Below are positions 33,889 through 45,330 of a stretch of 64,000 bases of DNA, in pieces. Source of the DNA: Nicotiana tabacum (lineage: Eukaryota > Streptophyta > Magnoliopsida > Solanales > Solanaceae); contig NC_134102.1 in NCBI RefSeq assembly GCF_000715075.1, positions 46,013,348-46,077,347 of the forward strand, read 5' to 3'. The notes below the pieces were generated by a model that was not told the DNA's origin, made no database searches, and saw only the letters and a list, made by a program, of their open reading frames with translations. The position numbers and the translations under genes are program-made. Numbering within the stretch: position 1 is the first letter of the stretch; the number at the start of each line of letters is the position of its first letter.

Positions 33889-36339
33889 CGTAAGGCCCCG
33901 TAAAATTTCACTTAAAACCCGAGATTCCGTGGTGGCGAGTTAGGCTAATATGTTTGGTAATGGTAAATATTCTTCGCGGCGAGCAAGCTCGCCGCGGTAC
34001 GGACTTTTTGGGTCGAACAGTGCGCTAGGGAGTTAAAGGAAAATGTTGGCAGAAAAAAATATTTCTGCGGCCCACTATGCGGCCGCAGAATAGCCGCAGA
34101 GTGAAGCAGGAACTTGAGCAAAATTTGTAGGCCATTATGCGGACCATTATGCAGCTGCAGAATTGCTTTGCGAGCCACAGATTACATCACAGGATCGACA
34201 TGAGGAATTTTGAGAGGAGATTCTGTGGTCCGCTTTGCGACCGCAGAATCGATATGCGGACTGCAAAATGACTGCATACCCAGGCAGGGCTGCCCAGTTC
34301 CGGAGGGACATTTCGCGGCCCCTTTTGCAGACCACAGAAGCATTATGCGGTCGCATATGCAACCGCAGATTGGGTTCCAGAGCTTCATTTTTCTGGTTTT
34401 TATAACCCGACCCTATTCCATTATATAGACGCTATGGACCATTTCTTAAGTCAAACCCTGGTATTTTGAGAGTGAGAGAGTGCTCTGGAGTGGGAGAGGG
34501 TTCCTCAACAATTTGTTCGTCAATTCTTGCTCAAATCTTGGAAGATTGACAAAGGAAACTTACTAGGTCTTCATCCTAGAGGTAAGATTCTACACCCTAA
34601 CTCTCAATTTCGAAATTCAACTAAAAATAGGTAATTATGAAGGAAATTCTTGGGTGTGGAAGTTGTTCATTTTGCATGCATGTGTTATCAAGAGGTATGG
34701 AAAGATTGTTGAGCTAAAAATAGTAGACAATGGGTTATGGGATGATGGAATCCACCATAGGAGGACCTTAAAACCTTAATGCACACTTAATGTTTGATAA
34801 AATGCTCAAATGAGCTGGAACCATGATCATCCTCCTAATTTTTGGTTCAGTTTGTTATATTTCTAAAATAGATCAAAATTACTAAGATTTCCACATCATT
34901 TTAGAGTTTATGCATGCTCAAGTGAGGTATGTTGGCTAAACTCTTTCATTAGAATTGAACCCCACAATGTCATTGTAAGTCCCAAGTTACTCATTATGAA
35001 TCGATTATTCCAAATAAACTTTGCGTCAAAAGACTTTTGTATTCAATATGTATTCCAAATGCTCTTGTTAAGTTGTACTACTATTTGGTAATGTGTTCAA
35101 AGTATTGGTTGCTTAGTTAAAAGCTATGACTTCAAGTTGCGTTTCAAATGATAGCTAATGCCAATTGTGTAAGAAATCTCAATGCACTTAAGACTCTTGT
35201 TTGATCATATGTATTCTTATTGTCTTGAACATAAATGCCTTGTTGTTGAAAATCCATGATGATGGTTGTGAGTGAAAACATGAGCACGAAATATAAAATA
35301 TGAAATACGGCCAACACGCCACACAAAAAGGGGATATTACAATTGTGACCACTAGTGCCAATGAAATAAAAAGATATGAAAGAGGTATGGAATGTGATGA
35401 TTGATAGAAAAGGATGATGTCTCGGATGAGGTGGCCTAGCCGATCGGGTCATGATCGGATGCCATGCCGCACACATGGTGGTGATTGTGTTGGAAATTGA
35501 AATTAAAATTGTGAATGTGGTTGATGTCTTGTATGAGACGGCCTAGCCGATAAGGTCGTGATCAGACGCCATGCCGCACATATAGTGGTGACTATGTCAG
35601 AAATTGTAATCGAAACTGTAAACAGTGGCATATCAGTACTAAAGATCTCCCAACTTAAAATATGGAAATCACTTGAAAACTTGTCTTGTTCCTAACTTGA
35701 TGTTTTGGGTATTGTTTGAGACTCCCATTGATTTTATGAGTGTTCATTCTTGCCTTATCATTCGTTCTATTGAGAGGGTGCTTAGTCATTCATACTAGTA
35801 CTATTCCACATGTACTAACGTCCCTTTTGCCGGGGGCGCTGCATCTTTAATGGATTTAGGTGGTTCCACAGCAGGCGGCTTTGATCGTTGATAGCGGAAC
35901 ACCCTCTTCCCAGCTGACTTGGTGAGCCCCACCTCATTCGGGGTCGTATATCTTTTGTCCTTATGTGTTATGTTTTGAGGTATAGCGGGGGCCTTGTGGC
36001 TGACACTATCATCGTACTTTTTTGTATCTATTAGAGGCTCCGTAGACATTGTGTGGGTGGTATGTCAGTGTTGGGAAAGTCAAACTAGTAATTTTGGTAA
36101 CTGCATCACACGTTCCACATCAAACTAGGAAAGTGTATGTATTCTGAAACTTAAAGATGATGAAACTACTAATAATGAATTGGTGGTGTTGTTTACATGA
36201 ATCTCCTCACTGCCTAATTAATGAAATAGATCTTCTCTTTATTCATGAGTGAGTTCGGGTAGAAGGTATTGTACAGGCTTGCTCGACCGGGTTAGCTCGG
36301 TTGAGCATCAGTCGCGCTCCCCGAGGTCGGGGCATGACA
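33889..36339 (+). mobile_element. Solo LTR, TGTAAGGCCCCG family, copy 2 (2.5 kb)
   Basis: Starts CGTAAGGCCCCGTAAAATT (TG decayed to CG) and ends GGTCGGGGCATGACA. The flanks AACAA (33884-33888) and AAAAA (36340-36344) match at four of five bases. It has a CG-word block at 34060-34380, TTTTTATAACCCGACCC at about 34397-34413, and two copies of a 115 bp repeat around 35410-35610 (GGCCTAGCCGAT, CATGCCGCACA). Its end matches copy 1 and copy 3. Confidence 0.83.
35405..35615 (+). repeat. Two-copy 115 bp tandem repeat in solo LTR
   Basis: Units start GATGTCTCGGATGAGGTGGC and GATGTCTTGTATGAGACGGC. Both continue through CTAGCCGAT, GGTCxTGATC and GCCATGCCGCACA. The position is equivalent to the 47 bp array of copy 1 and the 69 bp array of copy 3. 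Confidence 0.8.
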
Positions 36340-37689
36340 AAAAACCTCCCATATCCGTAGAATACATCAACCTCAAGTCATGGTCAAAATCATCACAAAC
36401 TCTTCGGAATCAATTTGCACATGACCAAGCCATCAGAACTGAACTTCTCTAAATGAACCAAGTCGCGCAGAGTGCCCAGCTCGTAAGGTATTGCCTCAAA
36501 CATCTACAAAGCCCTATTATACTAAAGAAACTGATCAACTCTATAACCTGTTAATCCAAGCCATTGCTATACGAACCCATCTTCTTCAAATTACTCATGA
36601 CCCGCCTTCACGGAAACACTACCCTTTCCTAGTACACTATGACCTCAATCAAAACTCATCTCAAGTGGCCCCAACATAAAATCTCATCATCCTCAGACTC
36701 GTAGGCCACTTTACTCCCTTTTATACGCCCAATAGTACCTCAAACCGAAATACTTGCTCTAAAGAGATCTTCTACAAACCTGAAGTTGTTTCTTACATCA
36801 AACACTGCCTCGCAGAACCGATGATAATACAAAAGTGCTCCAAGCCTCTCCCACAATTCGATGTCAATCTCAACTCCTCAGCCGCATGATGAATCCGAAA
36901 ATCCTTAGATACCACATCTTAAATATTGAACTCACTAGAACCACCCTCGAGAGTCACCCACTCAATGCTAGTCCTGCATATATAGCCAAACATGCCGACG
37001 ACTAGTGCTCTATTAGCAAATAAATACTCTTGAAGAAACAACCGAGCGAACCCCTTTCCCTTACATGCTATATCCACGAAGGACTATCCAACCTGAGCCA
37101 TTCCACAACTACATATAACAATCAGGTGAAATATAACATGCATCCAGCAAATTGCTTACCCGAATCAATCTCGAAGTCATCTTCCTCAAGCCATAACTAA
37201 TCCACAAGTGCACTGAAGTCCAGGAATGCAATAAGACATCACCACATGATCCAAGCGTTGATGATAGGCTCCCTCACTTAGCCTCAAGCCACAATCATAT
37301 AGCTTAAGAGCGACAATGATCGTTCTTCCTTAATTACCATGACCTCACGCTTTTACTCAGCTGACTTTCCCATAAACTCATGTTGCAGTAACCATACACA
37401 TCCCAAATTATCAATCCAAATACATACTCAACCTCGTGGTAGTCGTGCCATCTGCCTCAAGCGATCCAGACTCGTGTCATAATACATACATCCTATTGGA
37501 TAGAAGGTAAAATTCCTCATAGCAACCTCATAAGAAATCGTACCACTTCACATCAACACATCCAAAACTCAAGACTGTATGGCACACCAAGATGATAATC
37601 AAACATTCACATTCCCTTTGTAGCTCAAGCAAAGCCATTCTTGTCAACTTCAAACTCTCCAAATGTAAGAAGTTAGCACCGAAATAAAA
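36340..37689. other. Degenerate interior sequence, no gene recognised
   Basis: This continues the minus-strand pol remnant downstream but is too decayed for me to assign domains. The short ORFs (36249-36452, 36491-36679) show no motifs. Confidence 0.4.
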
Positions 37690-38250
37690 TGCACAATCTT
37701 AGTCATTTGTCCATAATGACCCAAGTTGCACAAACCTTCCTCAAAGCATGTGGCTACCCTACCACAAATCCCATAATGATATGCCCCCACTTCCATGTAG
37801 GTGTAGCCACCTCCTGAAGTAAGCCTCTCGGTCCCTAATGCTCATTCTCGACTAGCTGACAATCAAACACCATGAGACATGCCTAATGATGTCCTTCTTC
37901 ATCCTCTGCCACTCACAATGTTGCCTCAAATCACAATTTATATCTGCACCATCAATATGAACAAAATACCATAAATTATGAACCTCCTCAATGATCATCT
38001 TCGTTGAACCATTAATACTGGAAACATAAATCCGACCTTGAGGTCGCAAAACATCGACTCACTAAGGACCACCTCCTTAGCACCACCTCGCACAATGTAT
38101 CACTATGGACAAGCAATTGTAGATCATCACACTGACGAGCTTTGATGCGCTCAAACAAAGACAACCGTGCGACCACCCAAGTAAGAACTCCACTATGTTT
38201 AGAAATGCTTGATCTCACGATTCTATATACCAATTATTAGAACTTTTATA
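37690..38250 (-). pseudogene. pol: Del/Tekay-type integrase N-terminus, decayed
   Basis: On the minus strand, SLFERIKARQCDD and the stretch up to GRIYVSSINGSTKMIIEEVH lead into HNLWYFVH (H-x6-H), then DLRQHCEWQRMKKDIIRHVS and WCLIVS. This is the HHCC zinc domain of a chromovirus integrase, with the second Cys of the C-x2-C pair lost. Further left (about 37740-37690) a TKIVHFIS segment marks the start of the integrase core. Frameshifts separate the blocks. It is not part of the plus-strand copy ending at 33128. Confidence 0.72.
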
Positions 38251-38597
38251 GCCAAATACCTTCCCTCCGCCAGAACAAACTCCAAACTCCAAACCGTGAA
38301 CCAGATAGTTACCTTCACAGGGCTTCAACTACCGAGACATATGTGCAATCTCCCTATCACTTTGTGCTAACACCGCGCCAAAACCAACACGTGAAGTATC
38401 ACAATAACTGTGCAAGGCCTCGAACCCGTGGGTAACACCAACACTGGGGCGGCTATAGATGGAAACTCTCCACAAAGAGATGATAGTAGTCAGCCCTCAA
38501 CAGAGTAGAGAAATATCCCATAACATAGGTGCAACATCATCACGAATCGCCGAATCACAACTAGCAACGAGTACTCAACATAGCGTACGAACAATGA
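38251..38597. other. No recognisable feature
   Basis: Probably the RNase H end of the same minus-strand remnant (upstream of the integrase), but no motif is readable. The 84-residue plus-strand ORF at 38459 looks fortuitous. Confidence 0.4.
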
Positions 38598-38665
38598 GAA
38601 GAAACTACTTTTTTCTGCTTCTCAGAAGCTGCTTCTGTTTTTTCCCAAAAGTACTTTTTTTACGT
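38598..38665. repeat. Short TE-like terminus with AGAAGCTGCTTCT
   Basis: CTTCTCAGAAGCTGCTTCTG set in T-rich sequence with CCCAAAAGTAC resembles the ends of some plant hAT-type small elements. Only one end is visible, so this is tentative. It also marks roughly where the Ogre-type element begins. Confidence 0.3.
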
Positions 38666-38797
38666 TTGACTGCGAAGCTAAGTTGCGACCATCGATTGGC
38701 AGAATGTCGGTGACGAGGTTTGCGAATGTCTATTCTGGCCTCCGTTGCAATGGAGCGACAGTGTGGATTGTTCCGTTGGTAGAATAAACAGCTTGCT

Positions 38798-39031
38798 ATA
38801 TATAAGGCTCTGATTGGCAAAACCGACGTTTGATTTGTACAGGGCACTCCGATCGATTGAGCTGACGGTTTTCCATATACAGGAGTTCAATTGGTGAAGC
38901 CGACGGCTCGTTTGTAAAAGGTGCTCCGATTGGTTGAGAAGGCAGTTTTCTATATACAGGGGTTTCAATTGGTGAAGCCAATGGTTCGTTTTGTACAAGG
39001 TGCTCTGATTGGTTGAGTAGACGATTTGCTA
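38798..39031 (+). repeat. Three-copy 77-79 bp tandem repeat
   Basis: Units begin at 38798, 38876 and 38953 with TATATAAGG/TATACAGG and contain CAATTGGTGAAGCC and GATTGGTTGAG, with a partial fourth unit at 39032. Because the period is close to 78, two minus-strand frames stay open across it (ORFs 38678-38998 and 38796-39089) and give repeated peptides. I do not regard those as genes. Confidence 0.85.
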
Positions 39032-40150
39032 TATACAATGCCTTTTTCGTATCAGCGGTCAGACTCCAAGGTACCTGCAAAGGATTCAAAGATTAGCTTT
39101 AGCTGTACCAGAAAATTTAAATAAGGGAGTAAAGAGAAGATAATCCTAGGAAGGTGGTAGATTCATTATTTGCCCCAGTGTGGTCTCAACGCTTCCTTGC
39201 TTCCTGTTGACCCTACACTCAAAGAAAAATTCTTAGTGGGAGCGGGGAGGTTAGTTTGTGTCGACCACAGTGTTGGTTAGCCCCGGCCTTTGATATGGTT
39301 ACGCCAAGAAGATCGATAGGTAGAACAAATTACTATATCTTTAGAAAAATAATTTTGAAAAGCTTTATTTTAAGACAAATGTTGTCGGTCTGGATTATGA
39401 CATGCTACAAAAAGTTCTCCACACGCGAGCGTCTCTTCTTAAAAACTTTGTCCCGTTGATGTCGATCCTTCGTGATGTTTGATGACGTGGTTGCTTGCCG
39501 TTGCGATTGCGTCCTATTCAAACTAATGCATTACAAAGGTTTTCCTTAAGGTTATGACCGAACCCTTTCAGGTTGCTTACGTATCTACAATGGAATCAGG
39601 TCTGAACGTAGTTCATAGATGATGACAAAATATGATGAAGATGAATGAGCCTGACTCAGGCAGCCTACGTATCCATATAGAATCTGGTCAAGACATAGTT
39701 CGATTATAATAGATGCAAAAATGATGATATTAAGCATGAAATGGCTGAGTCTGACTCAGGCTGCCTACATATCCAAATGCAATCAGGCCAGAACGTAGTT
39801 TAATTACCAAAGATGACTGAATATGATGAGGATTGCCTACATATTCCTTTCTGAGGAAATCAAGTCGGCGTAGTTCCAGAGTAACGTACAAAAGTGATAT
39901 TTGGTTTTTCTATTACAAAAGAAAAGTGGGAGAGAAATCGAACCCTACATGGGTTGCCTACGTATCCCTCCATGAGAAGTCAGGTTGAACGTAGTTCTGT
40001 TACAGCAAGAACCTAACTCTATTTGTCTTCAAACATAGTATCTCGAGATTGTGTCTGAGTTGATGGGCTTCGTGTTGATTCTTCCATCCATTTCTGCCAA
40101 GATTAGAGCTCCACCCTATAATACTCGGTGAACCACATAAGGACCTTTCC
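39032..40150 (-). other. 3' non-coding region of the Ogre/Tat-type element
   Basis: Sequence downstream of the integrase on the element strand. It includes a GGGAGCGGGGAGGTTAG purine stretch (39239-39255, plus strand) and the tandem repeats of 39555-40010. No ORF is supported. I could not find the 3' LTR that should follow on the left, so the element is truncated near 38600-38700. Confidence 0.6.
39555..40010 (-). repeat. Degenerate 3' repeats of the Ogre/Tat-type element
   Basis: Five irregular copies of a unit built on GGCAGCCTACGTATCC followed by AATCAGGTCTGAACGTAGTT, spaced roughly 90-110 bp. Arrays between pol and the 3' LTR are typical of Ogre elements. Confidence 0.75.
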
Positions 40151-40590
40151 AGTTTGGTGCGAACTTTCCTTTGGCTTCCTCTTGGTGGGGAAAGATTTTC
40201 TCAGGACCAACTACCCCGGTGTGAACTGACAAGGCTTCACTCTATTGTTAAATGCACTGGCCATCCTATTCTGATATAGCTAACCATGACATACTGCATC
40301 ATTCTTTTCTCGTCGATGAGCATGAGTTGCTCCTGTCTGGCTCCTATCCACTCTGTGTCATCTAACTTGGCCTCTTGAATGACCCTTAAAGATGGTATCT
40401 TGACATATGGGGGTATCACAACTTCAGTTCCGCATACTAACATGTACAGTGTTTCCCCAATGGATGTTCTCATGGTGGTCCAATAACCAAGTAAGGCGAA
40501 AGATAGTTTCTCATTCCATTGCCTGTGATCGTCCACTATCTTTCGTAGAATCCTCTTGATATTCTTGTTGGCTGCATCAACTGCCCCCAT
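40151..40590 (-). pseudogene. pol: Integrase C-terminal part, Ogre/Tat-type
   Basis: The ORF 40237-40590 reads from the end of the catalytic core (AANKNIKRILRKIVDDHRQW, then FALLGYWTTMRTSIGETLYM) to the C-terminal region, with later frames degenerating. The catalytic glutamate expected before AANKN is Asp in this copy. A one-base shift in a G run near 40580 separates it from 40577-40873. It would not be active even if joined. Confidence 0.85.
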
Positions 40591-40873
40591 TCATTTGTGG
40601 TCTGTAGGCAATGGAGTTGCGGTGGACGATCCTGAACTTCTTGCAGATTTCTCTCATGAGGTCGCTATTCAGGTTAGCAGTGTTGTCAGTGATGATAGAC
40701 TCTAGTATCCCGAATCTGCAGACAATGTTGTTTCGAATGAAATCTGCCACTACCTTCTTTGTGACGGCCTTGTAGGTAGATGCTTTGACCCATTTAGTGA
40801 AGTAGTCGATAGCTACCGAGATGAAGCGAATCCCATTTGATGCGGCAGGCTCTATGGGTCCAATCACGTCCAT
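40577..40873 (-). pseudogene. pol: Integrase catalytic core, Ogre/Tat-type
   Basis: The ORF starts MDVIGPIEPAASNG. D23 (AIDYFTKW) and D63 (SIITDNTANLNS) are the first two acidic residues of the D,D35E triad. The frame ends at QMNGGS just where the third (Glu) should be, because of a frameshift. The upstream zinc domain lies in 40970-42028, separated by stops. Integrase would insert the cDNA into host DNA. Confidence 0.88.
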
Positions 40874-40969
40874 GCCTCAACCGGCGAGTGGCTAAGATCA
40901 ACCCATCACGTTGAACTCATTTAGCAGAACCCGGATGAAATCCCCACGAATCTGGAACTGGTGACACTT

Positions 40970-42091
40970 CTATACGTAGCGGATACTATCGCTTTCCATA
41001 GTCATCCAAAAGTATCCAGCTCTCAAGATCTTCTTGGCTAATGTGAACCCGTCCATGTGGGATTCACACGTGCCTGCATGTATTTCTTCCAATAACCCAG
41101 TTGACTTGGCAGCATCTACACATCTCAACAAACCTAAATATGGGGTCCTCCTGTACAGGACTTCCCCATTGAGGAAAACGTGGTTCGCCAACCGCCTGAG
41201 GGCTCGCTTTTGACTATTAGTAGCATTCTCTGGGTATTCTCCAGTTGCAAGGAATTTCCTGATGTCGTGATACCATGGCTTACCATCTGGCTCTTCATCT
41301 ACATGAAAGCAATAGGCATGTTCATCCCTGATCTCTACCTCGATAGGGTCGATGTAGTTCTTGTCTGGATGCTGAATCATGGATGATAGAGTTGCAAGGG
41401 TGTCGGCAAACTCGTTCTGAATCCTGGGAACGAGCTTGAACTCAATCTTTGTGAGCTTCTTGCATAGCTCTTTCACGTAGTGTAGGTACGGAAGGATCTT
41501 GACATTTTTGGTGGACCATTCCCCTTGGAATTGGTGTATCAATAGATCGGAATCCCCTATGACCAAAAGTTCTTTGACGTTCATGTCAACTGCCATTTTG
41601 ATCCCAAGGATGCACGCTTCGTATTCAGCCATATTATTGGTACAAGGGAATCTTATCTTTGCAAATGTTGGATAGTTCTGTCCGGATTCCGAAATTAGGA
41701 CTGCCCCAATTCTGACTCTTTTAAAGTTTGTTTCTCCATCTAAAAACATTCTCCATCCAGGGTATGATTTTGCAATATTTTCCCCAGCAAATAATACTTC
41801 TTCATCAAGAAAATACGTAGTGAGTGGCTCATAATCCCCATCCACCGGATTCTCTACGAGGTGGTCAGCTAAAGCTTGACACTTGATAGCTTTTTGAGTT
41901 ATGTACACAATGTCAAATTTGTTGAGGAGAATTTTCCATTTAGCGAGCTTTTCGGTCGGCATCGTCTTCTGGAAGATGTACTTGAGTGGGTCGAGCCGAG
42001 ATATTAGATGCGTAATGTATGCTGACATTTAATGCCTTAGTTTCTAGGTGATCTAAGTTAGAGCACAACAAGTGCATTCTGTCAAAGTATA
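40970..42091 (-). pseudogene. pol: RNase H C-terminus, archaeal-type RNase H and integrase zinc domain
   Basis: The 352-residue ORF (42028-40970) plus a short degenerate stretch to 42091. Residues 1-65 are the end of the retroviral-type RNase H (RLDPLKYIFQK). Residues about 93-215 form a second RNase H with the tetrad D97, E135, D159 and D209 all present; this archaeal-type domain is diagnostic of the Tat/Ogre clade. Residues 300-352 begin the integrase zinc domain with H317-x6-H324. The frame then stops, and the following C-x2-C has a Phe in place of the second Cys. The upstream half of the gene lies beyond the solo LTR 42092-44379. Confidence 0.9.
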
Positions 42092-44379
42092 TGTAAGGCC
42101 CCGTAAAAGTTTACCTAAAAACCCGGGATTTCTTGGTGTTGAGGTAGGCTATTGCGTTTAAGGATTGAAGAAATTCTTCGCGGCTCGCAAGCTCGACGCA
42201 GTACATACTTTTTGGGTTGAACAGTGCGTTGGGGAGGTGAAATTTTTTTTGGCAGGATAGGGCATTTCTGCGATCCACAATGTGGCCGCAGAATCACTCT
42301 TGCGAGCCACAGAATCGCAATAGAGTGAAGCAGAAAATTGGGCGGATTTTGGATGATATTATACGGTAAATTATGCGATCACAAACACATTCTGCGCTTT
42401 TCATCGCATATTTTGTGTGAAGAAATTTGTTGGGTGATTCTGCGGTCAAATCTGCGACCGGAGAATTGGTCTGCGGACCGCAGACCTGCCGTAGACCCAA
42501 CCCAAAACAACCTAGTTTTTGGAGATCATTTCCGCGCTTCAATTTGCAGACCGCATAGTTGTTCTGCAGTCCACTCTGCGATCTCAGACTTGGAATCACA
42601 AGGTCCAATTTTTAGTTTTTATAACCCGACCCTATATCGATAAATAGTCCTAAAGGGTCATTTTGAAGAGGAAAATCTGATATTTTTAGAGAGAGGTGAG
42701 AGTATCTTAGAGAGAGAAAGAGAAGACCTAGCTAATTGTTCATCAAAATCTTGCTCAAGCCTTGAAATTCAACAAGAAAGCTCACAAGATCTTCACCCAA
42801 GAGGTAAGGTTCTAACCCTAGTCTTCAATTTTGAGTTTGGGGTAAAAGATGGGTGATTGGGGGTATGATTCTTGGGTGTGAGAGTATTATATATACATGC
42901 ATGTGCCTAAAGGGTTTGTGGGAAGATTTTTGAGTTCAAATGGGTAAATATTGGGTTGTGAAGTGAAGAAAATCTTATAGAAGAACCTTGTAGCTAAAAT
43001 TGCACACTTAATGTTTGATGAAATGCTCCAATGAGCTGGACCATGAACTTCTTTCTAATTATGGTTCAATTTTTGTTATGTTTTTAAATAGATTGAAGTT
43101 GCTAAGATTCCCGGAAAATTGTAGTAAATTAAGAAAGCTCAAAGTGAGGTATATTGGCTAAACTCTTCTCTTAGAATTGAACCCCACAATACCCTTGTAA
43201 GTCCCGAGTTGTTCATCATAAATTGATTATTCCGAATAGGTGTTGTGACAAACGATATATGTTCAATATGTGTTCCAAATGTTCTTGTTATGTTGTGTTA
43301 CTATTTGAAAATGTGTTCAAAGTATGGATTGCATATTTAAATGTTATAACTTCAAGTCGTATTTGAAATGAAATTTATTTTGCCAACTTGTGTAGAGATT
43401 GTTATTGTGGTTACACCTCCACCCGCATACATTAGAGTGAGGTGGCAGGGCCGCTTTGTGTATAGTTGTGGTATTGTGGTTACACCTACACCCGCATACA
43501 GTGGGGTGAGGTGGCAGGGCCTCTTTGTGTATAGTTGTGGTATTGTGGTTACACCTCTACCCGCATACATTTGGGTGAGGCGGCAGGGCCGCTTTGTGTA
43601 GAGTTTACGACATTGTGATTGCACCTCCACCCGCATGCATAGGGGTGAGGCGGCAAAGCCGCTTTGTGTAAAGGTGGTTACAAAGGATCCTCATCTTAAA
43701 ATTATAAAGGTTATTGAAAGCTTTGAATAAATTTGCTATGGCTTTAATGGCTATCTAACCCTTTTATTGTTACCATAATTCAACATAATTTATGTTGTAT
43801 TTCCAAGTCCTTGAATAGGTGTTTGGTTTTCATACTAGTACTATTTGACATGTACTAACGTCCCTTTTGTTGGGGGCACTTCATCTTTAAAGGATGCAGG
43901 TGGTTCCACAGCGGAAGCCATTGACCAGTGCTAGTGGTATACTCTCTCCCTAGTTGACTTGGTGAGCCCCACTTCATTTTGGGGTCTTGCATCTTTTATT
44001 CCGTGTGTATTATGTTTTGAGGTATAGCCGGAGCCTTGTTGCCGACACTATGATTGTACTCTTTTGTACCTATTAGAGGCTCCTTGGACACAGTGTGTGT
44101 TATATATATGGGTGTTAGGAAAGTCAAACTAATCTTGTTGTATTTGAACCACTTGTTCCACTTCAAACTATGAAAGTGTTTGTATTTTGAGACTTTATAA
44201 ATGAGGTAACTAATGGTGATGGAAAAATGGGTATTGTTCATGAATCCTCTTGGTGCTAATTAATGAAATTATCTTCTCTTCGTTTATGGGTGTGTTGGGT
44301 ATAAGGAAATCTAGCAGGCTTGTTCGGCCAGGTTATCTCGGTTGAGCGCCGGTCACGCTCCCCCAGGTTGGGCGTGACA
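42092..44379 (+). mobile_element. Solo LTR, TGTAAGGCCCCG family, copy 3 (2.3 kb), perfect GTATA duplication
   Basis: Starts TGTAAGGCCCCGTAAAAGT and ends CCCAGGTTGGGCGTGACA. Identical GTATA lies at 42087-42091 and 44380-44384. It sits inside the RNase H segment of the Ogre/Tat-type pol. It carries a CG-word block at 42270-42600, TTTTTATAAC at 42616-42625 and a 69 bp array. With an exact duplication it is the cleanest of the three copies. Confidence 0.95.
43407..43676 (+). repeat. 69 bp tandem array in solo LTR
   Basis: Four copies of a 69 bp unit (GTGGTTACACCTCCACCCGC, then a GAGGTGGCAGGGCCGCTTTG segment). The period is a multiple of three, so ORFs on both strands (43368-43601 and 43352-43636) stay open with repeating peptides. 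These are artefacts. Confidence 0.9.
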
Positions 44380-44696
44380 GTATATTTGTCCTCGCATGGC
44401 GTGAACTTCTTACTTAAGTTGTAGATGGCCTTCTCCTTTCTCCCAATTTTGTCATGTTGTCCCAATACACAGCCGAAGGCGTTATCCAAGACTAATAGAT
44501 ATAGTAACAATGGCTTCCCGGGCTCAGGGGGAACCAATACTGGTAGATTTGACAGATACTCCTTAATTCTGTCGAAGGCTTTCTGGCACTCTTCTATCCA
44601 TTTTGTGGCAGCATTCTTTTTCAGCAACTTGAAAATGGGTTCACAGATTACCGTGGACTGGGCTATGAAGCGATTGATGTATTTTAGTCTACCCAA
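44380..44696 (-). pseudogene. pol: RNase H N-terminal part, Ogre/Tat-type
   Basis: The frame reads from the RT thumb/connection (RLKYINRFIAQSTVICEPIF) through VLDNAFGCVLGQHD to KKFTPCEDKYT, where the solo LTR interrupts. The usual catalytic Asp/Ser of RNase H is at the LLYLLVLDNAFG segment. The other half resumes at 42091 leftward. The last residues of the ATG-initiated ORF 44256-44696 are LTR sequence. Confidence 0.88.
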
Positions 44697-45330
44697 GAAA
44701 TCATCACATCTTTCTTACTCATTGGTGGTGGCAATTCCTGAATGGCCTTGATTTTTGATGGGTCCAGTTCTATCCGTTTCCTGCTTACAATGAAGCCCAA
44801 TAGTTTTCCAGCAGGGACTCCGAACGCGTACTTTGCTGGATTCAATTTCAAACTGTAAATCTGCAGGTGCTCGAAAAATTTCCTCAAATCGTCCAGGTGC
44901 TCTAAACTCTTTCGAGACCTGATGATGACGTCATCCACATATACTTCAATCTCCTTATGAATCATGTCATGAAAAGGGGTGGTCATGGCCCTCATGTAGG
45001 TGGCACCGGTGTTCTTGAGACCGAACGACATGACTCTATAACAGTAAACTCCCCAAGGTATGGTGAAGACTGTCTTTTCTGCGGCTTCCTCGTGCATCAA
45101 GATTTGGTGGTACCTAGCGAAACAATCCACAAATGACTCCAGTTCATGCTTCGCGCAGTTGTCAATAAGGATGTGGATATTTGGTAAAGTGAAGTCGTCC
45201 TTTGGACTAGCTTTATTGAGATCTCGGTAATCCACGCATATCCTGATCTTTCCGTCTTTCTTGGGTACTGGGCGATATTTGCCAACCAGCTGGGATAATT
45301 GGTAACCCTTACCACATTCGCCTCTTTCTG
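44684..45330 (-). pseudogene. pol: Reverse transcriptase, Ogre/Tat-type
   Basis: The ORF 44684-45235 begins at MDYRDLNKASPKDD. D37 (SFVDCFA) is the first catalytic Asp, and the YVDD box is residues 99-102 (IEVYVDDVII). FGLKNTGATYMR and KLLGFIVS are the flanking RT motifs. A frameshift near 45235-45290 separates the upstream VTNYPSWLANI segment, which is read in another frame (ORF 45097-45459). Upstream of about 45330 no protease can be found. RT copies the element RNA into DNA; this copy cannot do so. Confidence 0.92.

Noticed and set aside
38678..39089. Two minus-strand repeat-protein-like ORFs (106 and 97 residues)
   Set aside because: They arise from the 78 bp repeat in two frames at once, with no start context or conserved domain.
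43352..43636. Overlapping ORFs with repeated peptides on both strands
   Set aside because: A 69 bp tandem repeat (a multiple of three) keeps frames open; this is not evidence of a gene.
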